Assembly: GCF_030127125.1 (NCBI RefSeq) | Contig: NZ_CP126156.1 | Coordinates: forward strand, 1,798,001-1,862,000 | DNA: 64,000 nucleotides | Direction of reading: 5' to 3' | Origin: Halobaculum litoreum | GTDB lineage: Archaea; Halobacteriota; Halobacteria; Halobacteriales; Haloferacaceae | Shown: positions 1-8,403 of the stretch, piece after piece | Layout of the letters: every line of letters starts with the position of its first letter | How positions within the stretch are numbered: position 1 is the stretch's first letter | Notes under the pieces: generated by a model | What the model was told of the DNA's origin: nothing | What the model saw: only the letters and a program-made list of their open reading frames with translations | Databases searched by the model: none | Position numbers and translations under genes: made by a program

Positions 1-815
1 CGGCGAGGTGCGCGCGACCGCCGGCGGCGACGACGGCCTCGACGTGCGCTCGGGCGGCGACGCGCCGGCGCTGCGCGAGCAGACGGAGTCGGCCGTCGGG
101 CGCGTCGAGACGGACGACGCCGGCGAGGGCGTGGCGTTCCACTCCGTGCGGGCGTACCGACACGGCGACCCGGTCAAGCGCGTCGACTGGCGCCGCTTCG
201 CCCGGACCGGCGAGCTGTCGACGGTCCAGTACCGCGAGGAGCGCGCCGCGACGGTCGTGCTCGTGGTCGACGTCCGCGAGGACAGCCGCCGGGTGCGCGC
301 GCCCGGCGAGTCCGACACCGGCCGCCTGAGCCGCGACGCCGCCGTCGAGTTGGCGGGGAACTGCTCTCGCGCAACGACGCCGTCGGCGTCGCGGTGTGGG
401 GCGCCGAAGGGGGTACCTCCCGCCGAGCCGCGACCGCGACGTCGCCGCCCGGAGCGTCGAACGGCTCCTCGCGGAGCCGTCGCACGCCCCCGACGACCTC
501 GACCTCCGCCTGCGCGGGCTGTGGCAGCCGGAAACGCTGAGCGAACACCTGCCGCCGACCGCGCAGATCGTCTGCTGTACGCCGCTGGCGGACGACCGCC
601 CGGTCGAGGCGGCCGAGGGGTGGATCGCGAACGGCCACCCGGTGACGGTCGTCTCGCCGGACCCGGCGGGCGACACCCACGGCGGCCGGGTCGCGGCGCT
701 GGACCGGCGGCGGCGGGCGCGCGAGCTGCGCGGGTTCGGCGCCCGGGTGGCCGACTGGTCGCCAGACGAACCGCTCGCGGGCGCGGTCGAACGCGCGGGG
801 GCGCGGTGGCGATGA
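1..815 (+). CDS. DUF58 domain protein, N-terminus cut by window edge, two frameshifts
   Basis: This is the C-terminal part of a DUF58 protein, a family usually paired with MoxR ATPases; its biochemical role is not settled. The diagnostic stretch is FHSVRAYRHGDPVKRVDWRR followed by ARTGELSTVQYREERAATV, then a VWA-like hydrophobic strand. The gene starts before base 1. Reading moves from frame 2 to frame 1 near base 357 and to frame 0 near base 411; each move is explained by one missing G in a G run, and the restored text reads continuously to TGA at 813-815. The stop overlaps the next start as ATGA. It resembles the intact DUF58 gene at 6400-7746. The product family is certain; whether the breaks are real is doubtful. 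Confidence 0.85.
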
Positions 816-2297
816 CCGACCTCGTCTCCACGCCGTCGACCGCACCGTCGTCGACGGGCAGCGGCGTCGCCTTCGCGGCGGTGACGCTCGCCGGCCTGCT
901 CGCTGGCGCCTCGCTGGGCCTCCCGGTCGTCGCGGGCGTCCTCGCGGCCGCGGCCGGCGGCGGACTGCTGTGGCGGTCGGTCGCGCGCGTCCCGCGGGGC
1001 GGCGTCGCCGCGGCCGGCGGCGGGCTGGGTGTCGGCGTCGCCGCCTACGCGCTGGCGGCGGCTCCCGCCGTCGCCGCCGTCGCCGGCGGCGGCGCCGTCG
1101 GGTTCGCCGTCGTGTCGTGTACCGCCGTCGGCCTCGCGCTCGTGGCGGCCGAGGGCGCCCTCGGACTCGAGCGGGCGGCGGCGGCGCTCACGACGCCGCT
1201 GGCGGTCGCGGCCGCCGCGCCCGTCGCCGCGCTCGTCGTGATCGCCCCCGCGGTGTCGCTCGGCGGCCCGGTGGTCGACGGGGTCGTCGAGACGCTCCCA
1301 CGGCTGCTCGGGGGTCGGCGTTGGTGGCGCTGCTCGCGCTCCAGGTCGTCGGGCTCGCGGCCGCGCTGCTGTTGGCCCCGGCGATCCGGGCGCTCCGGCG
1401 GCTGCTCGGCCCGGACCGGTACCGAGCCCCGCCGGTGGCCGAGGCCGCCGCGCTCCGGGTCCGCGACGTGCCGCGGTGGTACTGGGTCGCGCTCCTGGTG
1501 CAGGTGGTCGTCGTCCCCGGCCTCGGCGACCCGCTCGGGGGCACGCTGTACCGCGTCCCCGTCGTGGGCGACGCCGTCCGGCTCCTGCTCGACGGCGGCC
1601 TCCTCGCGGGGGCGGGGCTGCTCGTCGCGCTCGGGCTGGCGGCGGTCGTCGCCGCCGGGCGGACACAGCGCGTCGTCGTCGACCTCGCGGGCGAGGACCC
1701 CGGGGCCGCGCTGGGCGCCGTCGCGCCGGCGGCCCTCGGGGTCGCCGTGCTCGTCGTGTCCGCGGCCGTCGCGGCCGCCGGGGTGCCCGGCCCGGTCGTC
1801 CCGGGCGTCGGCGCGTCCCTCGCGTACAGTTCGTGGCTGTTGGTCGTCGCCGCGCCCGTCGGGCTGTTCTCGCTGATGCGCGTCGCCGCGACGCTCACCG
1901 GCGACCCGGCGTTCGAGGGGTGCTCCCCGACCGCGGCGCCGGCTTCGCGCTCGCGGCCGCCGCGACCCTCGGGGGCGCGGTCGCCGCCGGCGTCGGCGAC
2001 GCGGCGCCGCCGGCCGTGTTCGCGGGCGTCGCGCTGGCGCTCGTCGCGTGGGGCGCCGGCGAGCGGGCGGCCGGCCTCGGCGCGCAGCCGGGCCGCGGGG
2101 CCGACACCGCGGCCGTGGAGTACGCCCGCGTCGTCGGCCTCGTCGCCGTCGGCCTCCTCGCGGTGCTCGCGCTGTCGGCCGTGGCGTACCTCGGGCCGCC
2201 GGTGTCGGTCACGCCCGCCAGGGCGGTCGTGGCGCTGCTGCTCCTGTTCGTGGCGCTGCTCGCGTTGACGGCGCGCGTCGGACTGGAGACCGAGTAG
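812..2297 (+). CDS. Polytopic membrane protein partnered with DUF58, two frameshifts
   Basis: This is a roughly 495-residue integral membrane protein with about ten Ala/Val/Leu/Gly-rich segments and no recognisable catalytic motif. It starts at ATG 812, overlapping the DUF58 stop by ATGA, so the two are translationally coupled. The open frame changes near base 1313 (CTCGGGGGTCGG) and near base 1919 (GAGGGGTGC), each consistent with loss of one G; the joined product ends GLETE at TAG 2295-2297. A shorter membrane protein occupies the matching slot after the second DUF58 gene (5912-6403), so both are probably membrane partners of DUF58 proteins (perhaps DUF7519-like). Function unknown. Confidence 0.7.
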
Positions 2298-2356
2298 GCC
2301 GCGGTGCCGGCGCGAGCGCCCCGCGCTCCACGACGGCCGGCCGAAGGGGTACGTTC

Positions 2357-2764
2357 ATGCCCCTGCCCGGTCCACGACCCCGCGTGCGACTGATCCACCG
2401 CTCGGCGGCCATCGACCCCGAGGCGGGCGATCCGACGGCCCCCCGCGAACACGTGCTCGCCGACGACGTCGACGTGGCGGACTCGCTGCTCTCCCGGACC
2501 CGGGGCCTGATGTTCCGGCGATCGGTGCCGGACGACTACGCGCTCGTGTTCCGCTTCGAGACGGCGGACTCGCGCAGCCTCCACATGCTGTTCGTGCCGT
2601 TCGCCATCGACGCGGTGTGGCTCGTCGAGGGCGAGGTGACGAAGGTGAAACGTCTCCGACCGTGGGTTGGCCTCGGCTGGGGCACCGCCGACACCGTGGT
2701 CGAGTTGCCCGCGGGCGCGGCCGACGGCGTCGAACCGGGCGACAGCGTGGAACTGGTCGAGTAG
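2357..2764 (+). CDS. DUF192 family protein
   Basis: This is a 135-residue DUF192 protein, a small conserved beta-rich domain of unproven function. The family signature is clear: GLMFRR near residue 55, then LHMLFVPFAIDAVWL and the distal ELPAGAADGVEPGD, a typical C-terminal turn. No membrane helix or signal is evident, unlike bacterial members that are often exported. ATG 2357 is chosen; a GTG at 2384 would begin the protein at RLIHRS and fits family length about equally well. It stands alone on the plus strand between the membrane gene and a small membrane protein. Confidence 0.85.
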   Translation: MPLPGPRPRVRLIHRSAAIDPEAGDPTAPREHVLADDVDVADSLLSRTRGLMFRRSVPDDYALVFRFETADSRSLHMLFVPFAIDAVWLVEGEVTKVKRLRPWVGLGWGTADTVVELPAGAADGVEPGDSVELVE

Positions 2765-2842
2765 CCGCCGCCCGCCCGACCCGACCCTCGTCGGTCGCCG
2801 CGGCGGGTAGCGTTATGTCGTGTCGATCCGTACGCACGACCC

Positions 2843-3181
2843 ATGCGCCGGGCCACCCTCGCGGGCGCGCTCCTCGCCGGGAAGGGACTCGACGCCGTCT
2901 CCACGGTCGTCGTGCTCCGCCTGTCCGACTCCGTCCGGGAGTCGGTGCCGCTGTCGCGGGCGCTGATGGCGTGGCTCGGCCCGGTCGGCGGGATGGCGCT
3001 GCTCACCGCGATCACCGTGGTCGTCGTGGGCCTGCTCGCCGAGTCGGGCGTCCTCATCGACCGCCTCGTCGGCGGGGAGACGCCGGAGTGGTACGCGCCG
3101 GGGCTGCGCGCGACGGTGTACCTCGGCTGTGCGGCGTGGTTCGGGCTGATCGGGCTGTGGAACTTCTCGCACCTGTTGTAG
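2843..3181 (+). CDS. Small membrane protein, three helices
   Basis: This is a 112-residue protein with three predicted membrane helices: residues ~5-27 (after a short basic start), ~47-67 (GPVGGMALLTAITVVVVGLL) and ~88-110 near the C-terminus, with an acidic loop (RLVGGETPEWYAPG) between the last two. The helix-1 pattern GKGLDAVSTVVVLRL, with an Asp and Ser/Thr inside the helix, recalls DUF5658-type small membrane proteins, but this is only resemblance. The start is ATG 2843. Function unknown; neighbours give no clear clue. Confidence 0.7.
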   Translation: MRRATLAGALLAGKGLDAVSTVVVLRLSDSVRESVPLSRALMAWLGPVGGMALLTAITVVVVGLLAESGVLIDRLVGGETPEWYAPGLRATVYLGCAAWFGLIGLWNFSHLL

Positions 3182-3227
3182 CCGACCGAGGCGGCGACCC
3201 CGGTTCGGCGGCGCCGGATCTCCGGGA

Positions 3228-3238
3228 GTATTTATCGG
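3228..3238 (+). promoter_or_regulatory. TATA box for the leaderless gene at 3259
   Basis: The AT-rich run AGTATTTATCG stands out in GC-rich surroundings. It is centred about 26 bp before the GTG at 3259, the spacing expected when an archaeal transcript begins at or next to its start codon. It therefore supports GTG 3259 as the start. Confidence 0.6.
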
Positions 3239-3258
3239 ATGCGGCCGTACGACCCCTC

Positions 3259-3588
3259 GTGAGCTACGTCGTCGAGGTGAAGCCGTCCGCGCGCAAGGCC
3301 AACGCCGCGGTCGGCCACGCCGTGCTCCACGAGGGGGTGCGCCGCGAGTTCGGCGACCGCTCGGCGGCGGAGGCGTGGGCGGAGGGGCTGTCGACGGGCG
3401 CCGACCGCCCCGTCTGGATCCACGCCGCCCACCCCGCCGACCGCAGCGACGCCGACGCGTACCTCGTCTCGCGACAGCGCCAACTGCTGAACCTGGACGG
3501 CGCGTACGACAAGCGCCGTCGCCGGCTCCGCGGCACCGGCGGCGGCGAGCCGGGGACGCTCGGCGCGTACACCGACGGCGGGGAGTGA
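3259..3588 (+). CDS. Conserved small soluble protein, unknown function
   Basis: This is a 109-residue basic-and-acidic soluble protein beginning YVVEVKPSARKANAAVGHAV after the GTG start at 3259. It has no membrane helix, signal or cysteine. The central AYLVSRQRQLLNLDGAYDKR segment is likely helical. The start is set by the TATA box at 3228-3238. I recognise the overall look as a haloarchaeal conserved hypothetical but cannot name a family with confidence. It is followed by a separately promoted peroxiredoxin. Confidence 0.7.
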   Translation: MSYVVEVKPSARKANAAVGHAVLHEGVRREFGDRSAAEAWAEGLSTGADRPVWIHAAHPADRSDADAYLVSRQRQLLNLDGAYDKRRRRLRGTGGGEPGTLGAYTDGGE

Positions 3589-3703
3589 CCGCCCGCCGCC
3601 GACCGCGGCCGCCCCGCCCGGCATAACGGTTTCGCGGTCGGGTTCCCACGGCGTGCACAACCGGGGAGGCCTTACTATCGAACCGCTGTAACGTCCGGCC
3701 GTC

Positions 3704-4177
3704 ATGGTAGCCACGGGCGACGACGCGCCGACGTTCACCGCGACGTACAGAGGCAGCGACCACGAGCCGTTCGACCTCGCCGAGCACCTCGGCGCCGGCC
3801 CGGTCGTGCTCGCCTTCTTCCCGGGGGCGTTCACGCCGCCGTGCTCCAACGAGATGGTCGCGTTGCAGGAGCACCACGACCGCTTCGCCGACGCCGGAGC
3901 GACGCTGTTCGGCGTGAGCGCCGACTCGACGTTCTCGCTGGGGGCGTTCGCCGACGAGTACGGTCTCGAGTTCGACCTCGTCAGCGACATGGCCGGCGAC
4001 GCCATCGACGCGTACGGCCTCACGATGGACATCTCCGACCTCGGGCTGTACGACGTCGCCAACCGCGCGGCGTTCGTGATCGACTCGGACGGGCAGGTCG
4101 TGTACGACTGGGTCGCCGACGACCCGACGAACGAACCCGACTACGAGGAGCTGATCGAGGCGGCCGCGTCGGCGTAG
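3704..4177 (+). CDS. Peroxiredoxin / redoxin (AhpC-TSA family)
   Basis: This is a 157-residue thiol peroxidase-like protein that should reduce peroxides. The peroxidatic motif FFPGAFTPPCSNEM gives the P-x3-T-x2-C pattern with the reactive Cys near residue 46. The thioredoxin-fold landmarks follow: GVSADSTFSLGAFADEYGL and a late strand RAAFVIDSDGQVVYDWV. No second cysteine is present, so it would be a 1-Cys enzyme needing an external reductant. The ATG at 3704 lies just downstream of a CTTACTATCG TATA-like element near 3671, consistent with a short leader. The family is certain; the physiological substrate is not. Confidence 0.9.
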   Translation: MVATGDDAPTFTATYRGSDHEPFDLAEHLGAGPVVLAFFPGAFTPPCSNEMVALQEHHDRFADAGATLFGVSADSTFSLGAFADEYGLEFDLVSDMAGDAIDAYGLTMDISDLGLYDVANRAAFVIDSDGQVVYDWVADDPTNEPDYEELIEAAASA

Positions 4178-4230
4178 GCGGCCGAGCGTCCGGCGGACCC
4201 GGACACAAGACACTTTTCTGACGCCGGCGA

Positions 4231-4638
4231 GTGGCCGACGTGTTCCGGCCAGAGACGCGATCCGCCGGATTCTCGTCTCTCGTGGCGTTCCTCTTCGTGT
4301 TCGGCGGGCTGACCGCTCACCGGGTGTTCGCCGTCGGCCTCCCGACGGCCGTCCAGTCCGCCGTCGTGTGGACGGGCGCGGGCGTGATCGTCGCGGCCGC
4401 TAGCGTGTTTTCGTATCGCGGCTGGAGGTTTATCGACAGCTGGATCGGCGCGCTCGGGCCGGCGCTCGGGTTCGCGTGGAACCTCCCGTTCACGCTCGGG
4501 GGCGGCGACCAGCGCCTCTCGCTCGTCGGGTTCGTGTACACGGGGGTCGGCGGCGTGTTGGTGGCGACCGCGCTCGCGGCCGTGGCGTACACGGTGGGGC
4601 GAGCGGTCGTCGAAGTGGTCGTGGCCGTGGATAGCTGA
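4231..4638 (+). CDS. Four-helix membrane protein, unknown
   Basis: This is a 135-residue integral membrane protein with four hydrophobic spans (~17-34, 43-61, 72-88 and 100-125). Between the second and third lies YRGWRFIDSW, a conserved-looking amphipathic turn. The start chosen is GTG 4231 (VADVFRPETRS), 53 bases after the peroxiredoxin stop. No catalytic or binding residues are recognisable. It precedes the convergent tRNA gene. Function unknown. Confidence 0.65.
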   Translation: MADVFRPETRSAGFSSLVAFLFVFGGLTAHRVFAVGLPTAVQSAVVWTGAGVIVAAASVFSYRGWRFIDSWIGALGPALGFAWNLPFTLGGGDQRLSLVGFVYTGVGGVLVATALAAVAYTVGRAVVEVVVAVDS

Positions 4639-4701
4639 CTCGTCGGGTTCGTCGCGTCGGGCGGACGGTCACCACACGGAGGGCTCTCGCGGGTTGGTTC
4701 G

Positions 4702-4712
4702 TCCGAAAAGCG
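4702..4712 (-). terminator. Short T-run after tRNA-Ser
   Basis: Read on the minus strand, the acceptor end is followed at once by CTTTTCGG. A T4 run directly after a stable RNA gene fits a weak archaeal oligo-T terminator. Confidence 0.4.
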
Positions 4713-4795
4713 CCGAGGGAGAGATTTGAACTCCCGAGTCCGAATGGACAGCAGATTTCGAATCTGCCGCCTTGGCCAGGCTAGGCTACCTCGGC
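4711..4795 (-). tRNA. tRNA-Ser (anticodon CGA)
   Basis: On the minus strand the 85-nt sequence begins GCCGAGG and ends CCTCGGC plus G, forming a perfect 7-bp acceptor stem. The anticodon arm is GCAGA-TTCGAAA-TCTGC, giving anticodon CGA that reads the serine codon UCG. The extra arm is long, as expected for class II tRNA-Ser, and the T arm is GGGAG-TTCAAAT-CTCCC. There is no intron and CCA is not encoded. It lies convergent to the membrane gene ending at 4638. Confidence 0.95.
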
Positions 4796-4909
4796 TCACC
4801 TCTACGTCCGGCGGTGAGCCTGTAAACCGTTTCGGTTCGAGCGACCGTGTGCGAACCCATCCCGTGTGGGAACCCGGAGACTTATTCCGCGTCGGGTGTG
4901 GCCTTCGCT

Positions 4910-5884
4910 ATGGACGTTCCCGACGCGAGCGCGGCCTGTGCGGACGTGCTCGACACCCTCCGCGCCGCGATCGTCGCCGAAGACGCCTTCTTCGAGGACA
5001 TCCTCCTCGGCCTGCTCTCCCGGGGCCACGTGCTCATCGAGGACGTGCCCGGCACCGGCAAGACGCTCACCGCCCGCTCGATGGCGACGGCGCTGGGCCT
5101 GTCGTTCTCGCGCGTGCAGTTCACCCCCGACCTCCTCCCCTCCGACGTGACCGGCACGACCGTGTACGACGAGGGCACCGGCGAGTTCGAGTTCTCGCAG
5201 GGCCCGATCTTCGCGAACGTCGTCCTCGCCGACGAGATCAACCGCGCGCCGCCGAAGACGCAGGCGGCGCTGCTGGAGGCGATGGAGGAAGAGCAGGTGA
5301 CGGTGGACGGCACGACGTACGAACTCCCCGACCCGTTCTTCCTCATCGCGACGCAGAACCCCGTCGAACAGGCCGGCAACTTCCCGCTGCCGGAGGCGCA
5401 GCTCGACCGGTTCTCGGTGAAGACCTCGATGGGGTACCCGGATCTGGACGGCGAGGTGGAGCTGCTCCGGCGGCGGGCCGGCCGGGTCGAACAGGACCCC
5501 ACCGTCGAGACCGTGCTCGACGAGTCGCGGGTGGTTGGCGCCCGCGAGGCGCCCGAGTCGGTGCGGGTCCACGACGACCTGCTGGACTACATGGCGCGGA
5601 TCACCCGCGCGACGCGCCAGGACCGCCGGGTCGAGGTCGGCGTCTCCCCGCGCGGCACCCAGCGGCTGTTCGAGGCGACCCGCTCGGCGGCGACGCTGGC
5701 GGGCCGGGAGTTCGTCACCCCGGACGACGTGAAGCGCGTCGCCGCGCCCGTGCTCGCCCACCGCCTCGTGCTCACGCCGGACGCGAAGGTGGACGACGTG
5801 GCGAAGGCCGACGTGCTGGGCGCGGTGCTCGACCGCGTCGAGGTCCCCACCGTACAGGACGTCGAGGCCGAGCCGGCCGAGTGA
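4910..5884 (+). CDS. MoxR family AAA+ ATPase
   Basis: This is a 324-residue AAA+ ATPase of the MoxR group, chaperone-like enzymes that usually act with DUF58 and VWA proteins. Walker A is EDVPGTGKTLTA near residue 44, Walker B is VVLADEINRAPPKTQAALLE near residue 106, sensor 1 is FFLIATQNPVEQAGNFPLPE, and the arginine-finger region AQLDRFSVK follows. The lid domain contains VGVSPRGTQRLFEATR. ATG 4910 is chosen because a CTTATTCC element sits about 27 bp upstream. Its DUF58 partners lie convergently on the opposite strand, with stops 27 bases apart, instead of in one operon. Confidence 0.95.
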   Translation: MDVPDASAACADVLDTLRAAIVAEDAFFEDILLGLLSRGHVLIEDVPGTGKTLTARSMATALGLSFSRVQFTPDLLPSDVTGTTVYDEGTGEFEFSQGPIFANVVLADEINRAPPKTQAALLEAMEEEQVTVDGTTYELPDPFFLIATQNPVEQAGNFPLPEAQLDRFSVKTSMGYPDLDGEVELLRRRAGRVEQDPTVETVLDESRVVGAREAPESVRVHDDLLDYMARITRATRQDRRVEVGVSPRGTQRLFEATRSAATLAGREFVTPDDVKRVAAPVLAHRLVLTPDAKVDDVAKADVLGAVLDRVEVPTVQDVEAEPAE

Positions 5885-5911
5885 GCGACGCGCCGCCCGA
5901 CGGCGCCCGCG

Positions 5912-6403
5912 CTACCGCACCGCGCTGACCAGCGCGGTCGCCCCGATCAACAGGAACACGAGCGCGACGACCGGCTGGCCGCCGGCGGCGCTCGTGTACA
6001 CGCCGAAGGCGACGGCGGCACCGACGGCGCCGACGGCGCCCGAGGCGGCCGTGTGGGTCGCGAGGTTCCGGCGCACGTCCGTCTCGCGGCCCAACTGTTC
6101 GCCGAGCCCGATGGCGTGTTCGCCCAGATCCCACGACAACACGGCGCCGAGCCCACACAGCAACAGCGGCCCCGGGCCGGCGCCGTCGACGCCGCCCGCG
6201 AGGAGGAGCGCCCCGACGAGCGCGACGCTCCCCGCCCCGAGCGCGCGCCGCGAGCCGACGAGCGTGCCGACGGCGACGAGCAGCAGGCCGACGGCCGCGA
6301 CCCCCGCCCGAGGGGAGACGACACCGACCGCGGCCGCGGCGACCGCCGCCGCGAGCGACGCGAGCGCGGCGCCCAGCCGCGGCGGCGCGCGGGTGACCGT
6401 CAC
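5912..6403 (-). CDS. Membrane protein closing the DUF58 operon
   Basis: This is a 163-residue protein with about five membrane spans rich in Ala, Gly, Val and Leu. A polar loop in the middle (DLGEHAIGLGEQLGRETDVR) is the only conserved-looking soluble part. The start is GTG 6403, which overlaps the DUF58 stop by four bases (GTGA). It is the last gene of the four-gene operon 9410 to 5912. It probably belongs to the haloarchaeal DUF7519-type partners of DUF58, but I name that family only tentatively. Function unknown. Confidence 0.7.
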   Translation of the reverse strand: MTVTRAPPRLGAALASLAAAVAAAAVGVVSPRAGVAAVGLLLVAVGTLVGSRRALGAGSVALVGALLLAGGVDGAGPGPLLLCGLGAVLSWDLGEHAIGLGEQLGRETDVRRNLATHTAASGAVGAVGAAVAFGVYTSAAGGQPVVALVFLLIGATALVSAVR

Positions 6404-7746
6404 CGCGACCACCGCGCGGAGGCGCGCTCCAGTTCCGTCGCCAGCGGCTCGTCGCCCCAGTCGAGCACCCGGATCCCGGCCGACCGGAGCCGGGAGACGC
6501 GGTTGGCCCGCTCGACCCGCGAGAGCCGGTGGCCCGGGGTGTCGTCGGCGGTCGGGTCCGGGGACACCACCGTCACCGCGTGGCCGTACGCGTCCAGCCG
6601 GCGCGCGACCGTGACGGCGTAGTCGTCCGGCAGCGGGGTGCAGAACAGCACCTGCGCGTCCGCGGGGAGCCACCGCCGGAAGCGCCGCACCCACGTCGTC
6701 GGGAGGAAGCGCTCGCCGGCGGGTGTGGGCGCCAGCGCGGGGTGGGTCGCCAACAGTTCGCGGGCGCGGACCGCGTGGTCGTCGCCGACGCCGGGGTCGA
6801 GCCAGCAGTCGCCCGGGCCGAACGCGGCGACGCCGACGCGGTCGCCGCTGTCGAGCAGCGCCGGCACCGCCTGCGAGGCCGCCTCGACGCTCCGCTCGAC
6901 GGCGTTGGCCGACTCCGCGTCGGGGGCGAGGTACGCCTCCTCGCGGGCGTCGATGCAGACGACGACCGTCGCCGCGCGCTCCTCGCGGAACTCCAGCGTC
7001 GAGAGCTCGCCCGTCCGGGCGTAGCGCGCCCAGTTCACCCGCTTCGCGGGGTCGCCGTGGCGGTACTCCCGCGTCGAGTGGAACTCCAGCCCCGAGCCGC
7101 CGACGTCGGTCGGCACCCGGCCCGAGTAGACGGTCGTGAGCCCGCGCAGCGGGAGCGACGACGACGCCTCCAGTTCCGGCGTACACCGCAGCGTCGTCGT
7201 GCCCGTGGCCTCGAGACGGGCGTCGCGCTCGCGGGAGCCGCTGGGGTTGCGCGCGAGCACGTGGACGGGGTCCCACTCGTGGGCGCCCCGCACGGCCGTC
7301 ACCTCGTACCGGAGGGTCGCGGTGCGCCCCGGCCGGAGGGCGGTGCCGAGCCGGGCCGGCCCCTCCGCGGCCAGCGCCGCCGGCACCCCGTCGACGACCC
7401 GCAGGTCGGGGAGGACGCCGTCGCCCTCGTTGCGGACGCGCAGGGTCACGGTCACCGTGTCGCCCGGGTCCGGCGTCGGGTCCGACAGCTCGCGCTCCAG
7501 CGCCACGTCGATCTCGGGCGCGGTGTCGCCGCGGGCGAAGGCGGCGAACGCGACGCCCAGCGCGCCCACGAGCACCAGCGGCGGGTGGCGCAACAGCACG
7601 CCCAGCCCGACGGGCACCAGCGCGAGCGCCGCCATCCCGGTCCAGCGCCCGGTCGGGAGCACGCCCTTCGCGCGGATCCGGTCGGCGGCGACGAGGTTGC
7701 GCCCGTTCGTCGCCCGCGGGCCCTCACGGCCCCCGCGGTCGCTCAC
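6400..7746 (-). CDS. DUF58 domain protein
   Basis: This is an intact 448-residue DUF58 protein. The N-terminal part has two membrane spans (~35-70), then a beta-sandwich-like region with VTVTLRVRNEGDGVLPDLRV. The DUF58 core is FHSTREYRHGDPAKRVNWAR, and ARTGELSTLEFREERAATVV leads into a VWA-like fold. The start is GTG 7746 because it overlaps the upstream stop by GTGA; longer in-frame reading upstream runs through a frameshifted neighbour and is not real. The gene is a paralogue of the broken copy at the window start, and its MoxR partner lies convergently at 4910-5884. Confidence 0.92.
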   Translation of the reverse strand: MSDRGGREGPRATNGRNLVAADRIRAKGVLPTGRWTGMAALALVPVGLGVLLRHPPLVLVGALGVAFAAFARGDTAPEIDVALERELSDPTPDPGDTVTVTLRVRNEGDGVLPDLRVVDGVPAALAAEGPARLGTALRPGRTATLRYEVTAVRGAHEWDPVHVLARNPSGSRERDARLEATGTTTLRCTPELEASSSLPLRGLTTVYSGRVPTDVGGSGLEFHSTREYRHGDPAKRVNWARYARTGELSTLEFREERAATVVVCIDAREEAYLAPDAESANAVERSVEAASQAVPALLDSGDRVGVAAFGPGDCWLDPGVGDDHAVRARELLATHPALAPTPAGERFLPTTWVRRFRRWLPADAQVLFCTPLPDDYAVTVARRLDAYGHAVTVVSPDPTADDTPGHRLSRVERANRVSRLRSAGIRVLDWGDEPLATELERASARWSR

Positions 7747-8403
7747 CGGCGCACCTCCCGGAGCGCGTCGCGGGCGGCGCCGAGCCGACGGCGGCCGACC
7801 CGGCGCGCGCGGTCGGCGAGGCGGAGCGAGCGCGACTCGACGACCGCCGGCTCGGCCGGGTCGTCCCCGGTGCGGGCGGCCACGAGCGCGTCGACGGTCC
7901 GGGCGACGCCGAAGCGGAACTCCACGTCGGAGCCGAGCAGTCGCCGCAGGCGGGCGGCCGGGGGAGGGGACGTCCGCGCCGACGAACCACGCCGCGACGG
8001 GGTCGTCGGTCCACGTCCCCTCGTCGACGGCCGCCTCGACGGACGCCTCGGCGTAGTCGCCGCGGGCGCGGAGCGTCTCGACGGCGACCGTGTGCAGGCG
8101 GCCCCGGAACTCCCGCCGGCGCTTGATCGTCGCCCGGCCGAACCCCCGCGTCGACACCAGCGCGTCGATGTCGTCGCCCGGGACCGGCACGGCGTAGCGC
8201 TCCTCGGGGTCGCCGGTCTCGACGGCGCGGCGGTCGACCGACCGCGCCTCGTTCGCGTAGCGGAGCCCCTGCACGAGCGCGAGCACGCCCGCGCCGGTGA
8301 CGAACACGTACGTCAGGTCGAACAGGCCCGCGAGCCCGCGCTGGGCGACGACCACCAGCCCGAACGCCACCGCCGCGACGCCGACGACCGCCGACGCCCT
8401 CAC
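7743..8403 (-). CDS. DUF7269-like membrane-anchored protein, one frameshift
   Basis: This is a ~220-residue protein with two N-terminal membrane helices (ASAVVGVAAVAFGLVVVAQ and a second near residue 35) and a soluble C-terminal half. The start is GTG 8403, overlapping the DUF4129 stop by GTGA. The frame changes near base 7962 in a G5 run; here the shift requires one extra or two missing bases, unlike most breaks in the window. The restored tail reads LLGSDVEFRFGVARTVDALV and ends at 7743, overlapping the DUF58 start. Its place between DUF4129 and DUF58 genes is the arrangement I associate with the DUF7269 family in haloarchaea. Function unknown. Confidence 0.7.
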